This document shows, one piece after another, positions 7,551 to 15,213 of a DNA stretch of 40,344 nt. The stretch lies in assembly GCF_001273955.1 (NCBI RefSeq), contig NZ_LIGI01000001.1, forward strand, positions 2,981,484-3,021,827, written 5' to 3'. The notes under the pieces are model-generated. The model saw only the letters and a program-made list of their open reading frames with translations. It was not told the DNA's origin and did no database searches. The first letter of the stretch is position 1. Every line of letters starts with the position of its first letter. The translations under genes and the position numbers were made by a program. The DNA comes from Bacillus sp. FJAT-27245. Lineage in GTDB: Bacteria > Bacillota > Bacilli > Bacillales > Cytobacillaceae.

Positions 7551-8729
7551 TTATTTCGCGCTGTCAATAACGGATTGAAGAGATGCTTTCAATTCATTGA
7601 ACAGCTTTTCGCCGGCAGCTTTGTCTTTTGCTTTCGTTGCGTCTACATAGGCCTGGGCCTTTTCGGCAAGGGCCTTGTAGCCTTCTTCTCCAAGGGAAGC
7701 TTTCAGGTCGGAACCGATGATATCAATGAACAATGCGCCTTCAAGACCGGTAATTACTGCCTTGTCTTCACCCCAGCTCTCAATGCTTTCAGTATATTCA
7801 TCCAAGGCAACCTTTGCAAATCCGCGGACAAACGCTTTGTTGATTGCTTCAGGGTCAATTGCTTTCACATCGGACTGTAGGTCGAATTGCTTTTCGATCA
7901 ATGCAGCTTCTTCTGGTGAATGCTTCGCGATATAGGATTTGATAGACTGGAAGAATGCCCAGCCTTCCGATTGTTCAACCTTTGCGGCTTCGGCATCTTC
8001 CTTCGCTTTGTTCGCAGCTTTGGTTGCATAGCCATTAGGGAATGCGCCTGTAGCAAGGTAGAATGTTTTCATTATCGTTTTGTCGACAACCTGTTTCCCA
8101 AGCTGGAAGCCAAGTTGATCATTGGCCTCAATTGCTTTTTCCATTTCGGCAAAGCCGCCATCAATCGCATCCTTCATTGATGTTCCATAAGCGGCGTCAC
8201 GCTTTTCAACAGTGGATTGGATAATGGAGTAAAATTCCTTTGCTTCTTCCATTTCTTCTTTTACGGCTTCCGGCTTGCCCCAGTTTTCGGCAACTTCTTT
8301 GAATTCATGTTTCATAGTTGTATAGAATACTTTTTGCATCAACTTATCAAAAATTTGCTTTACGACAACTTTATCGAGTGATCCGTCCTTGCCGGCCTGA
8401 AGTGCTGTGGTGATCGTCTGGTCCATTGTGTCCTCAAGCTCCTGGTCTCTCTTTTGGACAAGCTCTTTCAGATTGTCTTCGTAGATTTTTGTGACTTTAT
8501 CGTAATCGACTTCTTTGCCTTCCTTGGCTTTTTCCAATTCCGCAACTGCTTCTTTGAAGCTATCGCCATATGAGGCTTCTTCCTTTTCAGCCGCTTCTTC
8601 CTTTTTATTTGTTTCTTTTTGTTCAGTATTGGATTTTGTGGATGTGGTGCCTTCTTCCTTCGAGCCGCAAGCCCCAAGGACAAGTGATAATACTGCCAGT
8701 GAAGCTACCAATTTTACCTTTAAAGACAT
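7551..8729 (-). CDS. Fur-controlled lipoprotein made of helical repeats
   Basis: 392 residues. A lipoprotein signal ends at VLGAC (lipid-modified Cys21), followed by a Lys/Glu/Thr-rich linker to about residue 50 and an all-helical domain. Similar blocks recur about every 100 residues: EAKEFYSIIQSTVEKRDAAY, then EGWAFFQSIKSYIAKHSPEE, then GLEGALFIDIIGSDLKASLG; IFDKLMQKVFYTTM likewise recurs as VVDKTIMKTFYLAT. This suggests a protein grown by internal duplication. It is translated from ATG with AGGAGG upstream. The promoter carries two Fur boxes, so an iron role is likely: a surface iron-binding or chaperone protein, perhaps feeding the FTR1 permease 5 kb away. I cannot assign a named family; no imelysin HxxE signature is obvious. 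Confidence 0.8.
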   Translation of the reverse strand: MSLKVKLVASLAVLSLVLGACGSKEEGTTSTKSNTEQKETNKKEEAAEKEEASYGDSFKEAVAELEKAKEGKEVDYDKVTKIYEDNLKELVQKRDQELEDTMDQTITTALQAGKDGSLDKVVVKQIFDKLMQKVFYTTMKHEFKEVAENWGKPEAVKEEMEEAKEFYSIIQSTVEKRDAAYGTSMKDAIDGGFAEMEKAIEANDQLGFQLGKQVVDKTIMKTFYLATGAFPNGYATKAANKAKEDAEAAKVEQSEGWAFFQSIKSYIAKHSPEEAALIEKQFDLQSDVKAIDPEAINKAFVRGFAKVALDEYTESIESWGEDKAVITGLEGALFIDIIGSDLKASLGEEGYKALAEKAQAYVDATKAKDKAAGEKLFNELKASLQSVIDSAK

Positions 8730-8762
8730 TTCGCATTTCCTCCTGCTGTTTCGTTTAGTTGA

Positions 8763-8777
8763 AAATGATTATCATTT
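8763..8777 (-). promoter_or_regulatory. Fur box 1 (lipoprotein gene)
   Basis: The perfect 7-1-7 palindrome AAATGATTATCATTT matches the Fur core. It lies just downstream of the predicted transcription start, where bound Fur would block elongation or RNA polymerase. Confidence 0.82.
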
Positions 8778-8786
8778 CTATTTACG

Positions 8787-8816
8787 ATTATAAAAGAGAA
8801 TGATTCTCATCGTCAA
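8787..8816 (-). promoter_or_regulatory. Sigma-A promoter with Fur box 2 in its spacer
   Basis: TTGACG and a consensus TATAAT are 18 bases apart on the minus strand. Between them lies the palindrome GAGAATGATTCTC (8796-8808), a 13/15 match to GATAATGATTATCAT when extended. With Fur box 1 this gives tandem operators around the start. Confidence 0.85.
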
Positions 8817-8880
8817 CAGTTTCCTGGGACAATTCACAAAACTGACTAAATTGGCGGCTACGGAAAGACTTTTTTTGGAC

Positions 8881-8915
8881 AAAAAAAATCCCCGGCCGCG
8901 TATTGGGCAGGGGAT
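8881..8915 (-). terminator. trxA terminator
   Basis: Minus-strand hairpin with outer pairs ATCCCC/GGGGAT around a GC-rich middle, then eight T residues, 6 bases after the trxA stop. Confidence 0.82.
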
Positions 8916-8920
8916 GGATT

Positions 8921-9235
8921 TTACAAATGATTTTCGAGAAGGCTTACAAGGTTTTCCTTTGGCTGATAGCCAACAACTTTGTCAACCTGTTCCCCGTCCT
9001 TGAAAACAAGCAAAGTCGGGATGCTCATTACGCCGTATTTTGCGGATGTTTCTGGGTTTTGGTCAACATCAAGCTTGACGATTTTCACTTTGTCGCCCAT
9101 TTCGGAATCGACTTCCTCGAGGACTGGAGCAATCATTTTGCAAGGTCCGCACCAAGGCGCCCAAAAATCTACAAGAACAAGGCCGGAGCCGATTTCACCA
9201 GCGAAATTCTGGTCTGTTACATTTGAAATTGCCAT
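8921..9235 (-). CDS. trxA: Thioredoxin
   Basis: 104 residues, the normal length of thioredoxin 1. The redox site WCGPCK is at 28-33 inside [12 protein letters not shown], and the cis-proline loop SIPTL is present. It is the general disulfide reductase for ribonucleotide reductase, peroxiredoxins and methionine sulfoxide reductase, working with thioredoxin reductase. ATG with GGAGG eight bases upstream. It has its own terminator and a weak promoter-like pair upstream (TTAGCA, 18 bases, TATACT at 9274-9303), so it is probably a single transcription unit following etfA, as in B. subtilis. Confidence 0.98.
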   Translation of the reverse strand: MAISNVTDQNFAGEIGSGLVLVDFWAPWCGPCKMIAPVLEEVDSEMGDKVKIVKLDVDQNPETSAKYGVMSIPTLLVFKDGEQVDKVVGYQPKENLVSLLENHL

Positions 9236-9370
9236 AAAAATAGCCTCCTAAATTGATACTAAAATCTAACGAAAGTATACCACCATTCAGGGGGGCATGC
9301 TAATAATATGTTTCAGCTTTATCCTGCCCTGGCCACGCTTTCGCTATTCCTGACAGTTGGCTGTATAAGG

Positions 9371-9398
9371 AAAAAGGGCGGATTGAACCGCCCTTTTT
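9371..9398 (-). terminator. Terminator after etfA
   Basis: AAAAAGGGCGG / CCGCCCTTTTT stem with a 6-base loop, 10 bases beyond the etfA stop. It closes the fad/etf operon before trxA. Confidence 0.88.
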
Positions 9399-9408
9399 AA
9401 ACTCACGC

Positions 9409-10386
9409 CTAGGAATGGATTTTCAGTTTTTTAAATTCCTCGGTCAAAAGGGGAACAACCTCAAACAGGTCCCCGACAATCCCGTAATCAGCAATTTTAA
9501 AAATGTTTGCCTCCGGATCCTTGTTGATTGCGACAATTACTTTCGAATTCGACATGCCGGCCAAATGCTGGATTGCCCCTGAAATGCCACAGGCAATATA
9601 AAGATCCGGCGTGACGACCTTGCCCGTCTGGCCGATCTGGAGCGAATAGTCGCAGTAATCCGCGTCACAGGCGCCTCTTGAAGCCCCAACCGCACCGCCA
9701 AGAACATTGGCCAGTTCCTTGAGCGGTTCGAAGCCATCAGCGCTTTTTACGCCCCGGCCTCCGGCGATAACAACCTTGGCTTCCGAGAGGTCGACACCCT
9801 CGCTTGCCTTCCGGACAACTTCTTTTACGATCGTGCGCAAATCCTTGATTTCTACTGTGACAGCCGCCACGGTACCATTTGCCGCGTCATTTTTTTCAAG
9901 CGGGGCAATATTGTTCGGGCGGATTGTCGCAAAAATCAGCCCGTCGGTAATGATTTTCTTTTCAAAAGCCTTACCTGAATAAATTGGCCTTGTGAAAACA
10001 AGGTTTCCGCCTGCGGCCTCGACTGCCGTCGCATCGGAAATGAGGCCGCTGCCAAGTTTCGCGGCTATTTTTGGCGCAAGGTCTTTCCCCATCGCTGTAT
10101 GCCCGAAAATCAGGCCTTCCGGTTTTTCGGACTCCAGGACCGCCGTCAGCGCCTGTGAAAAACCATCCGGTGTATAGTTTTTCAGCTTTTCGTCTTCCAC
10201 TACAATGACTTTGTCCGCTCCGTATTGATAAAGCTCATTCCCTAAAGCGCTTACAGAATCACCAATCAAAACGCCGACAACTTCTCCGCCCTCTGCAACC
10301 GTTTTCGCCGCTGCAATCGCTTCAAATGAGACGTTTCTAAGCGAACCATCGCGGACTTCTCCTAAAACCAACACTTTTCTCGCCAT
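9409..10386 (-). CDS. etfA: Electron transfer flavoprotein, alpha subunit
   Basis: 325 residues. The C-terminal FAD-binding domain is recognisable from GRGVKSADGFEPLKELA, GASRGACDADYC, QIGQTGKVVTPDLYIACGIS and VAINKDPEANIFKIADYGIV. With EtfB it forms the ETF heterodimer that takes electrons from acyl-CoA dehydrogenases and passes them to the respiratory chain. ATG with AGGAGG 12 bases upstream. Last gene of the fadR-fadB-etfB-etfA order known from B. subtilis, 87 bases behind etfB. Confidence 0.97.
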   Translation of the reverse strand: MARKVLVLGEVRDGSLRNVSFEAIAAAKTVAEGGEVVGVLIGDSVSALGNELYQYGADKVIVVEDEKLKNYTPDGFSQALTAVLESEKPEGLIFGHTAMGKDLAPKIAAKLGSGLISDATAVEAAGGNLVFTRPIYSGKAFEKKIITDGLIFATIRPNNIAPLEKNDAANGTVAAVTVEIKDLRTIVKEVVRKASEGVDLSEAKVVIAGGRGVKSADGFEPLKELANVLGGAVGASRGACDADYCDYSLQIGQTGKVVTPDLYIACGISGAIQHLAGMSNSKVIVAINKDPEANIFKIADYGIVGDLFEVVPLLTEEFKKLKIHS

Positions 10387-10473
10387 ATCCTCTACCTCCT
10401 GCGCATAATCAATCTTGCTTCGGTCGTCAAATTTATTTTCCTTGCATTATTTGCCTGGGTGAAAGAAGTGCGA

Positions 10474-11247
10474 TTAGATGACTTTTGCTTCGGAATGAAG
10501 GAGCTGGACCAGCTCTTTTACTTGATCCTGCAAATCACCCTGGAGAACCCTTCCCGCTTCTTTCTTTGGAGGCATAAAGATTTCGATTGTTTTTGTTTTC
10601 GCCTCGACGTCATCTTCCTCAAGATCAAGGTCATCGAGTTCCAATTCATCAAGCGGCTTCTTTTTGGCTTTCATGATTCCCGGAAGCGATGGGTAGCGAG
10701 GCTCGTTCAGTCCTTGCTGGGCGGTAACGAGTAGCGGCAGTGATGCTTCTACCACTTCCGAATCGCCTTCGATATCACGGACGAGCTTTGCCGTCCCGCC
10801 TTCAATCTCAAGCTTGGTGATCGTCGTTACATACGGTATGCCGAGGAGCTCCGCAACCCGGGGACCAACCTGGCCAGAGCCGCCATCAATGGCCACGTTC
10901 CCGGCAAGGATCAGGTCTGCTTCTTTGTCCTTTAAAAATTCGGCAAGGATTTTTGCTGTCGTAAATTGGTCGCCGTACTCGATATCGTCCTCTGTATTGA
11001 TTAGGACGGCTTTATCAGCACCCATTGCCAATGCGGTCCGCAGCTGCTTTTCGGCCTCTTCGGTTCCGACTGACACGATCGTTACCTCTCCGCCGTGTGC
11101 GTCCTTTACCCGGATTGCTTCTTCGACGGCATATTCGTCATACGGGTTAATAATGAATTCCGCGCCATCTTCATTGATTTTACCGCCGGACAACGAAATT
11201 TTTTCTTCCGTATCAAATGTCCTTTTCATCAGCACAAAAATATTCAT
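10474..11247 (-). CDS. etfB: Electron transfer flavoprotein, beta subunit
   Basis: 257 residues from the ATG at 11247 (MNIFVLMKRTFDTEEKI), which has GGGAGGG eight bases upstream; a longer in-frame extension to 11310 lacks these features. Recognisable ETF-beta elements: INPYDEYAVEEAIRVKD, ALAMGADKAVLI, LAGNVAIDGGSGQVGPRVAE and the AMP-binding loop. Partner of EtfA in electron transfer from beta-oxidation. A hairpin lies between fadB and this gene. Confidence 0.96.
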   Translation of the reverse strand: MNIFVLMKRTFDTEEKISLSGGKINEDGAEFIINPYDEYAVEEAIRVKDAHGGEVTIVSVGTEEAEKQLRTALAMGADKAVLINTEDDIEYGDQFTTAKILAEFLKDKEADLILAGNVAIDGGSGQVGPRVAELLGIPYVTTITKLEIEGGTAKLVRDIEGDSEVVEASLPLLVTAQQGLNEPRYPSLPGIMKAKKKPLDELELDDLDLEEDDVEAKTKTIEIFMPPKKEAGRVLQGDLQDQVKELVQLLHSEAKVI

Positions 11248-11339
11248 ACTGCTTTCCCTCCCGAAATTCAGTTCAACAAATAGCGAGCTTAATAGATTGG
11301 ATGATTCCAAAAGTAAAACGCTTTCAAAAAGGCCAACTT

Positions 11340-11366
11340 AAAACCGGGTGATTATCCCGGTTTTTG
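11340..11366. terminator. Intercistronic hairpin between fadB and etfB
   Basis: AACCGGG / CCCGGTT stem with a short loop, flanked by A- and T-rich runs. It lies directly after the fadB stop inside the predicted operon, so it may be an attenuator or an mRNA stabiliser rather than a full stop. Confidence 0.5.
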
Positions 11367-11371
11367 GGGTT

Positions 11372-12145
11372 CTATTCCCCTTTGAAGTTCGGTTCGCGTT
11401 TTTCGATGAACGCCTGGATGCCTTCCTGGCCGTCAGCAGATATGAAGACCTGGCCAAACAGCTCGGCTTCCCTGTCTACGCCTTGATAAAATTCGCCTGT
11501 TTTTGAATAATTCAAAAGCTCGATGGCGGCTTTTAATGAACCAGTGCTCTTTTTGGCAATCTTTTTGGCCATTGTGAAGGCATGTTCCAACAGCTCTTCT
11601 TCCGGATAGGCGTGGTTTGCCAGCCCATAATGGACAGCTTCCAGCCCTGTGATTGGCTCGGAAGTGAACAGCATTTCCGCCGCCCGCGCCGTACCGACAA
11701 ATTTCGGAAGCCTTTGGGAACCGGCAAAGCCGGGAATAAGTCCAAGCTGAAGTTCAGGAAGCCCAAGTTTGGCAGTTTCACTAACCAAGCGGAAATGGCA
11801 GGCCATAGCCAGTTCAAGCCCCCCGCCGAGCGCTGCCCCATGAATGGCCGCGATAATCGGCTTCGGAAATTTTTCCATCCTGTCGAACAAATTTTGTCCA
11901 AGACGCGCAAGGCCGGAAAAATCCTCCGCGGACGTAATGGTGGTAAACTCTTTAATGTCCGCCCCCGCGGAAAAAAACCTTCCTTCGCCTCGAATCAGCA
12001 GCACTTTAATTTCCCTATCCGTCTCAATTTCGTCCAGGATGGATGATAGCTCCTTCAAAACTTGTGACGATAGTGCATTTGCCGGCGGCCGCTGGATCAC
12101 AATATCCGCAATGCCGCCTTCATTTGTCCATTTTAAAAATTCCAA
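11372..12145 (-). CDS. fadB: Enoyl-CoA hydratase
   Basis: 257 residues, crotonase family. Oxyanion-hole motifs are visible: GRFFSAGADIKEF around residue 54 and AAIHGAALGGGLELAMACH around residue 99, with the catalytic glutamate region LGLPELQLGLIPGFAGSQRL (Glu then Gly). It hydrates trans-2-enoyl-CoA in fatty acid beta-oxidation. The TTG start follows GGGGGG by six bases. It is 12 bases behind fadR and should be co-transcribed under FadR control. Confidence 0.93.
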   Translation of the reverse strand: MEFLKWTNEGGIADIVIQRPPANALSSQVLKELSSILDEIETDREIKVLLIRGEGRFFSAGADIKEFTTITSAEDFSGLARLGQNLFDRMEKFPKPIIAAIHGAALGGGLELAMACHFRLVSETAKLGLPELQLGLIPGFAGSQRLPKFVGTARAAEMLFTSEPITGLEAVHYGLANHAYPEEELLEHAFTMAKKIAKKSTGSLKAAIELLNYSKTGEFYQGVDREAELFGQVFISADGQEGIQAFIEKREPNFKGE

Positions 12146-12157
12146 ACAAATCCCCCC

Positions 12158-12772
12158 TCATAAAACTTGGCTTTTTGAAGGCCTGGATGTGCCCGCTCCG
12201 CATCCATTCAGCAGCAGCTCATGGACCGGAGCACTCAATGATTGCAAATCGTACTTTTGCTCATTCATAATCCATGTGGTGACCGTTTCATCTATCGTCC
12301 CGAAAATCATCTGCCTCGCAAGGCGGATATCGAGCGAAGAAGAAAATTCCCCTTTTTGTTTGCCCTCAAGCAGGATTTCATCAATGAGTTTCAGGTACCC
12401 TTTCAGAACCTCATTGATTCTATGCCGCAATTCCTTGTTCGACTGCCTCAGCTCAAGCTGGGTGACAATCGCTAGGCTCCTGTCACCGGAAAGGATCCGG
12501 AAATGGGAATCGATCAACAGTAATAACTTCTCTGCCGCGGACTGTTTTCCTGCTATAACAGGCTCGATTTTTTCAATAAACGACCCCATCTTTTCTTCGA
12601 ATAAAGAAATGAGGATATCTTCCTTGTTTTTAAAATACAAGTAAATCGTCCCATCCGCTACTCCCGCCTGTCTGGCAATACGCGAAACCTGTGCCTGGTG
12701 GTAGCCGTTTTCGGCGATGACGGATACGGCGGCATCGATGATTTGCATGTATTTTGGCTTGTTTTTCTTCAC
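12158..12772 (-). CDS. fadR: Fatty-acid degradation repressor (TetR family)
   Basis: 204 residues from the GTG at 12772, chosen because GGGAGGG lies seven bases upstream and the protein then begins KKNKPKYMQIIDAAV as in B. subtilis FadR (YsiA). The N-terminal helix-turn-helix QVSRIARQAGVADGTIYLYF is followed by the ligand domain, with LEL RQSNKELRHRI and DIRLARQMIFGTIDETVTTW nearly as in B. subtilis. It represses the fad genes until long-chain acyl-CoA binds. First gene of the fadR-fadB-etfB-etfA operon, with its own operator at 12809-12826, so autoregulation is expected. Confidence 0.96.
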   Translation of the reverse strand: MKKNKPKYMQIIDAAVSVIAENGYHQAQVSRIARQAGVADGTIYLYFKNKEDILISLFEEKMGSFIEKIEPVIAGKQSAAEKLLLLIDSHFRILSGDRSLAIVTQLELRQSNKELRHRINEVLKGYLKLIDEILLEGKQKGEFSSSLDIRLARQMIFGTIDETVTTWIMNEQKYDLQSLSAPVHELLLNGCGAGTSRPSKSQVL

Positions 12773-12808
12773 CACTATACCCTCCCTCGAAGAAAGCAAC
12801 ACATGAAA

Positions 12809-12826
12809 TGAATGAACAGTCATTCA
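12809..12826 (-). promoter_or_regulatory. FadR operator
   Basis: The perfect inverted repeat TGAATGAACAGTCATTCA is near-identical to the published B. subtilis FadR consensus TGAATGAnTAnTCATTCA. It sits over the predicted transcription start. Confidence 0.92.
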
Positions 12827-12833
12827 TAATTCA

Positions 12834-12863
12834 ATAATAAAGCTGCCCTGGTTCCCCTGTCAA
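12834..12863 (-). promoter_or_regulatory. Sigma-A promoter of the fadR operon
   Basis: A perfect TTGACA and TATTAT are 18 bases apart on the minus strand, with the FadR operator immediately downstream. Confidence 0.75.
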
Positions 12864-12946
12864 GCGGCCGGCAAGCTCCGCATTGGGCGGAACGCTGTTA
12901 CTTCTATCTTATAATGAACGGGCAAAAAAGGGAAATCCCGATACGA

Positions 12947-12978
12947 GAAAAAAGAGAAGCCTTGGCCCGGCTCCCCCC
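12947..12978 (-). terminator. lcfA terminator
   Basis: Minus-strand hairpin around GGGAGCC / GGCTTCTC (with G-T pairs), followed by TTTTTT, just beyond the lcfA stop. Confidence 0.6.
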
Positions 12979-12980
12979 TT

Positions 12981-14684
12981 CTATGCATGCTTTTGTTCTT
13001 CCTCCTGAAGTTTCTTCCTTTCTTCATCTATGAGTACGCGCCTGAGTATTTTTCCGACTGCGGTCTTCGGAAGTTCCTTCCTGAACTCATAAATCCTTGG
13101 TACCTTGTAGGAAGCTAGATGCTTCCGGGCGAATTCGTCCAGCTCTTCCTCGGTCGCATAGACACCTTCCTTTAAGACAATATACGCTTTGACGGTTTCA
13201 CCCCTGTACGGGTCAGGAACCCCAGCGGCGACCGCTTCCTGGATGGCTGGATGTTCATAGAGGACTTCTTCAATTTCCCTTGGGTAGATATTAAAGCCCC
13301 CGGCGATAATCATATCCTTTTTCCTGTCTACGACATAGAAGTAGCCATCCTCATCCATGTAGCCCAAATCTCCTGTCAAAAGCCAGCCATCCCTAAGGGT
13401 CATCGCCGTGTCCTCCGGCCGGTTCCAATATCCTTTCATTACCTGCGGGCCTTTAACGGCTATTTCGCCTATCTCCCCGGGCGGCAGGCGTTCCCCAGTT
13501 TCTAGAGAAAGGATTGCCGCATCCGTATCCGGCCATGGAACCCCGACGCTCCCCTTTATCCTTGGCCGATCCCAAAGGAAGTTTGAATGGGTAACCGGAG
13601 AAGATTCCGTCAGTCCATATCCTTCCACAAGCTTGCCTCCGGTCACTTCTTCAAATTCCTGCTGGACCTCGGCGGGGAGCGGTGCCGAACCGCTGATACA
13701 AGAATCAATTGAAGACAAATCATATTTATTCAGGTCCGGATGGTTTAAAAGGCCGATATAAATGGTTGGCGCTCCGGGGAATAAGGTTGGCCGCTGCTTT
13801 TGAATCGTTTTCAGCGTTGTTTCCGGGTCAAATTTAGGAAGCAGGATCATTTTATGGCCCTCCATGATTGACAGAACCATCACTGTCGTCATTCCATACA
13901 CATGGAAAAACGGTAGGATGCCAAGAACCCGTTCCTCGCCGCGCCGGCATTTGTACATCCATTTGTTGCACATCAACACATTTGCGACGAGATTTTTGTG
14001 CGTGAGCATGACTCCTTTCGGGAAACCCGTCGTTCCTCCGGTATATTGGAGAAGGGCCAGATCCTCTTCAAAATCAAGCGGATAGTGCTCAATGGGACCT
14101 GCCGGCTTATTCAGGATTTCAGTCAGTAAATGGTTGCTCCCTTCATGTTTTACCTTAACAACAATCCCGTATTGTTTTTTCTGGATGAAAGGGTACACAA
14201 GGTTTTTCGGGAATGGGAGAAAGTCCTTGATAGTGGTTACAATGATGTGCTTCAAATCGGTCTTATGGGCAATTTTTGAAACACGCGGATACAATATATC
14301 GAGGGTAATGATTGCAAGTGCCCCTGAATCCTTCATTTGATATTCCAGTTCTCGCTCCATATAAAGAGGATTGGTTGGGACGACCACCCCTCCCGCGAGC
14401 AGGATTCCATAGAAACCGATGACTGCCTGGGGAGTGTTCGGTAGCATGACAGCAACCCTGTCGCCTTTTTTAATCCCGAGAGCCTGCAAATAGGCGGCCA
14501 ATTTTTCGGCGCTTTCCCTCACTTCCCGGAACGTGAGCTCTTTGCCCATAAAATGGATGGCCGCTTTATTGGGGAATTCTTCAGCGGATTTGGCCAGATA
14601 GCTTTGCAAGGACTCTGCCGGGTACTCAATGGATGCGGGGATTTCTTCCGGATAATGCTTGAGCCAAGGCTTTATCTCAATCAT
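12981..14684 (-). CDS. lcfA: Long-chain fatty-acid-CoA ligase
   Basis: 567 residues, AMP-forming acyl-CoA synthetase. Motifs in order: the P-loop YTGGTTGFPKGVMLTHKN (about residue 215), GYGLTESSP, the A8 hinge GDLGYMDEDGYFYVVDRKKD with GGFNIYPREIEE, and the catalytic lysine in LPKTAVGKILRR near the C-terminus. It activates long-chain fatty acids with ATP and CoA at the cytoplasmic membrane, the entry step to beta-oxidation and the source of the acyl-CoA that releases FadR. ATG with AAGGAGG six bases upstream. Own promoter and a degenerate FadR-like site upstream. Confidence 0.96.
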   Translation of the reverse strand: MIEIKPWLKHYPEEIPASIEYPAESLQSYLAKSAEEFPNKAAIHFMGKELTFREVRESAEKLAAYLQALGIKKGDRVAVMLPNTPQAVIGFYGILLAGGVVVPTNPLYMERELEYQMKDSGALAIITLDILYPRVSKIAHKTDLKHIIVTTIKDFLPFPKNLVYPFIQKKQYGIVVKVKHEGSNHLLTEILNKPAGPIEHYPLDFEEDLALLQYTGGTTGFPKGVMLTHKNLVANVLMCNKWMYKCRRGEERVLGILPFFHVYGMTTVMVLSIMEGHKMILLPKFDPETTLKTIQKQRPTLFPGAPTIYIGLLNHPDLNKYDLSSIDSCISGSAPLPAEVQQEFEEVTGGKLVEGYGLTESSPVTHSNFLWDRPRIKGSVGVPWPDTDAAILSLETGERLPPGEIGEIAVKGPQVMKGYWNRPEDTAMTLRDGWLLTGDLGYMDEDGYFYVVDRKKDMIIAGGFNIYPREIEEVLYEHPAIQEAVAAGVPDPYRGETVKAYIVLKEGVYATEEELDEFARKHLASYKVPRIYEFRKELPKTAVGKILRRVLIDEERKKLQEEEQKHA

Positions 14685-14716
14685 GGGTAACCTCCTTATA
14701 AAAGAAGTTTTTGAAA

Positions 14717-14763
14717 ATTCTATCTATTCATTCCATTATAATCCATCCCCCGCGTTTCCACAA
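14717..14763 (-). promoter_or_regulatory. lcfA promoter with FadR-like half-site
   Basis: TTGTGG and TATAAT are 17 bases apart (14735-14763). Directly downstream, GGAATGAATAG (within 14717-14734) matches the left half of the FadR operator; the right half is degenerate. Confidence 0.5.
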
Positions 14764-14807
14764 ACAGATACTTTTTTCCGAATAAAATAATCTATAAAAA
14801 TAGAGGT

Positions 14808-15043
14808 GTTGATTTTCACTACGGGCACACGCTTTCCGCGGGGCGTCATTTGAGCCTCCTCGGCGCTTGCGCCTGTGGGGTCTCAACCTTGCCGCTGCAT
14901 CCCGCTGGACATCATTGAATTTGCCCACGCACGAAGGAAACGCGGTAGCGCAAGGAAGCTTCCTCGAATCTGCATCGCACGAAAATTATACGATAGCATA
15001 ATTGAGGATTTTCGAGGAGTCGGTGCCCTTCGCTTCAATCAAC
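14808..15043 (+). repeat. Modular inverted-repeat element, copy A (236 bp)
   Basis: It begins GTTGATT and ends AATCAAC, with AAATAG-AGG/CCTATTT extending the inverted ends. Core blocks are shared with copies B and C: CTTTCCGCGGGGCGTC, GAGCCTCCTCGGCGC, GCCTGTGGGGTCTC and CCGCTGCATCCCGC. Copy A carries an extra palindromic stretch (about 14950-15020; CTTCCTCGAA ... TTCGAGGA with AATTAT/ATAATT inside). It fills the 430-base space between lcfA and the small peptide gene. No gene is supported in it. Confidence 0.85.
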
Positions 15044-15074
15044 CTATTTACAAATCACCCCGTTCTCTATCCAT

Positions 15075-15110
15075 GAAAAAATAGAAACCGCTGCATAATG
15101 CAACGGTTCC
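15075..15110 (-). terminator. Terminator of the mutS2-yshE-small peptide unit
   Basis: Stem GAACCGTTGC/GCAGCGGTTTC with loop ATTAT and a T-rich tail, directly after the stop of the 27-residue peptide gene. Confidence 0.82.
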
Positions 15111-15114
15111 CTTC

Positions 15115-15198
15115 TCAGGCGAAAAACGCCATATAAATGATGCCTATCAGCATGAACAAGCCGCACAGGCCCAATAATACTTTCGCAAGTGTTTCCAC
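15115..15198 (-). CDS. 27-residue hydrophobic membrane peptide
   Basis: GTG start at 15198 with a full GGAGG eight bases upstream, located in the 15 bases after the yshE stop. The frame encodes METLAKV followed by one transmembrane segment (LLGLCGLFMLIGIIYMAFFA), ending at TGA just before the terminator. It is translationally placed to be the last cistron of the mutS2-yshE unit. I do not recognise a family. A peptide of this type may accompany the membrane protein YshE. Support: strong ribosome site, operon position, clean single helix and terminator immediately after. Confidence 0.7.
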   Translation of the reverse strand: METLAKVLLGLCGLFMLIGIIYMAFFA

Positions 15199-15213
15199 CC
15201 TTGTTTCCTCCGT

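Noticed and set aside
14808-15043. Insertion sequence
   Set aside because: The element has inverted ends but encodes no transposase in any copy, and no clear target duplication is visible; it is treated as a non-autonomous repeat.
14875-15084. Open frames inside repeat copies A, B and C (also 20948-21190, 36734-37027)
   Set aside because: They follow the GC-rich repeat blocks on both strands, lack ribosome sites and differ between copies by frameshifts.
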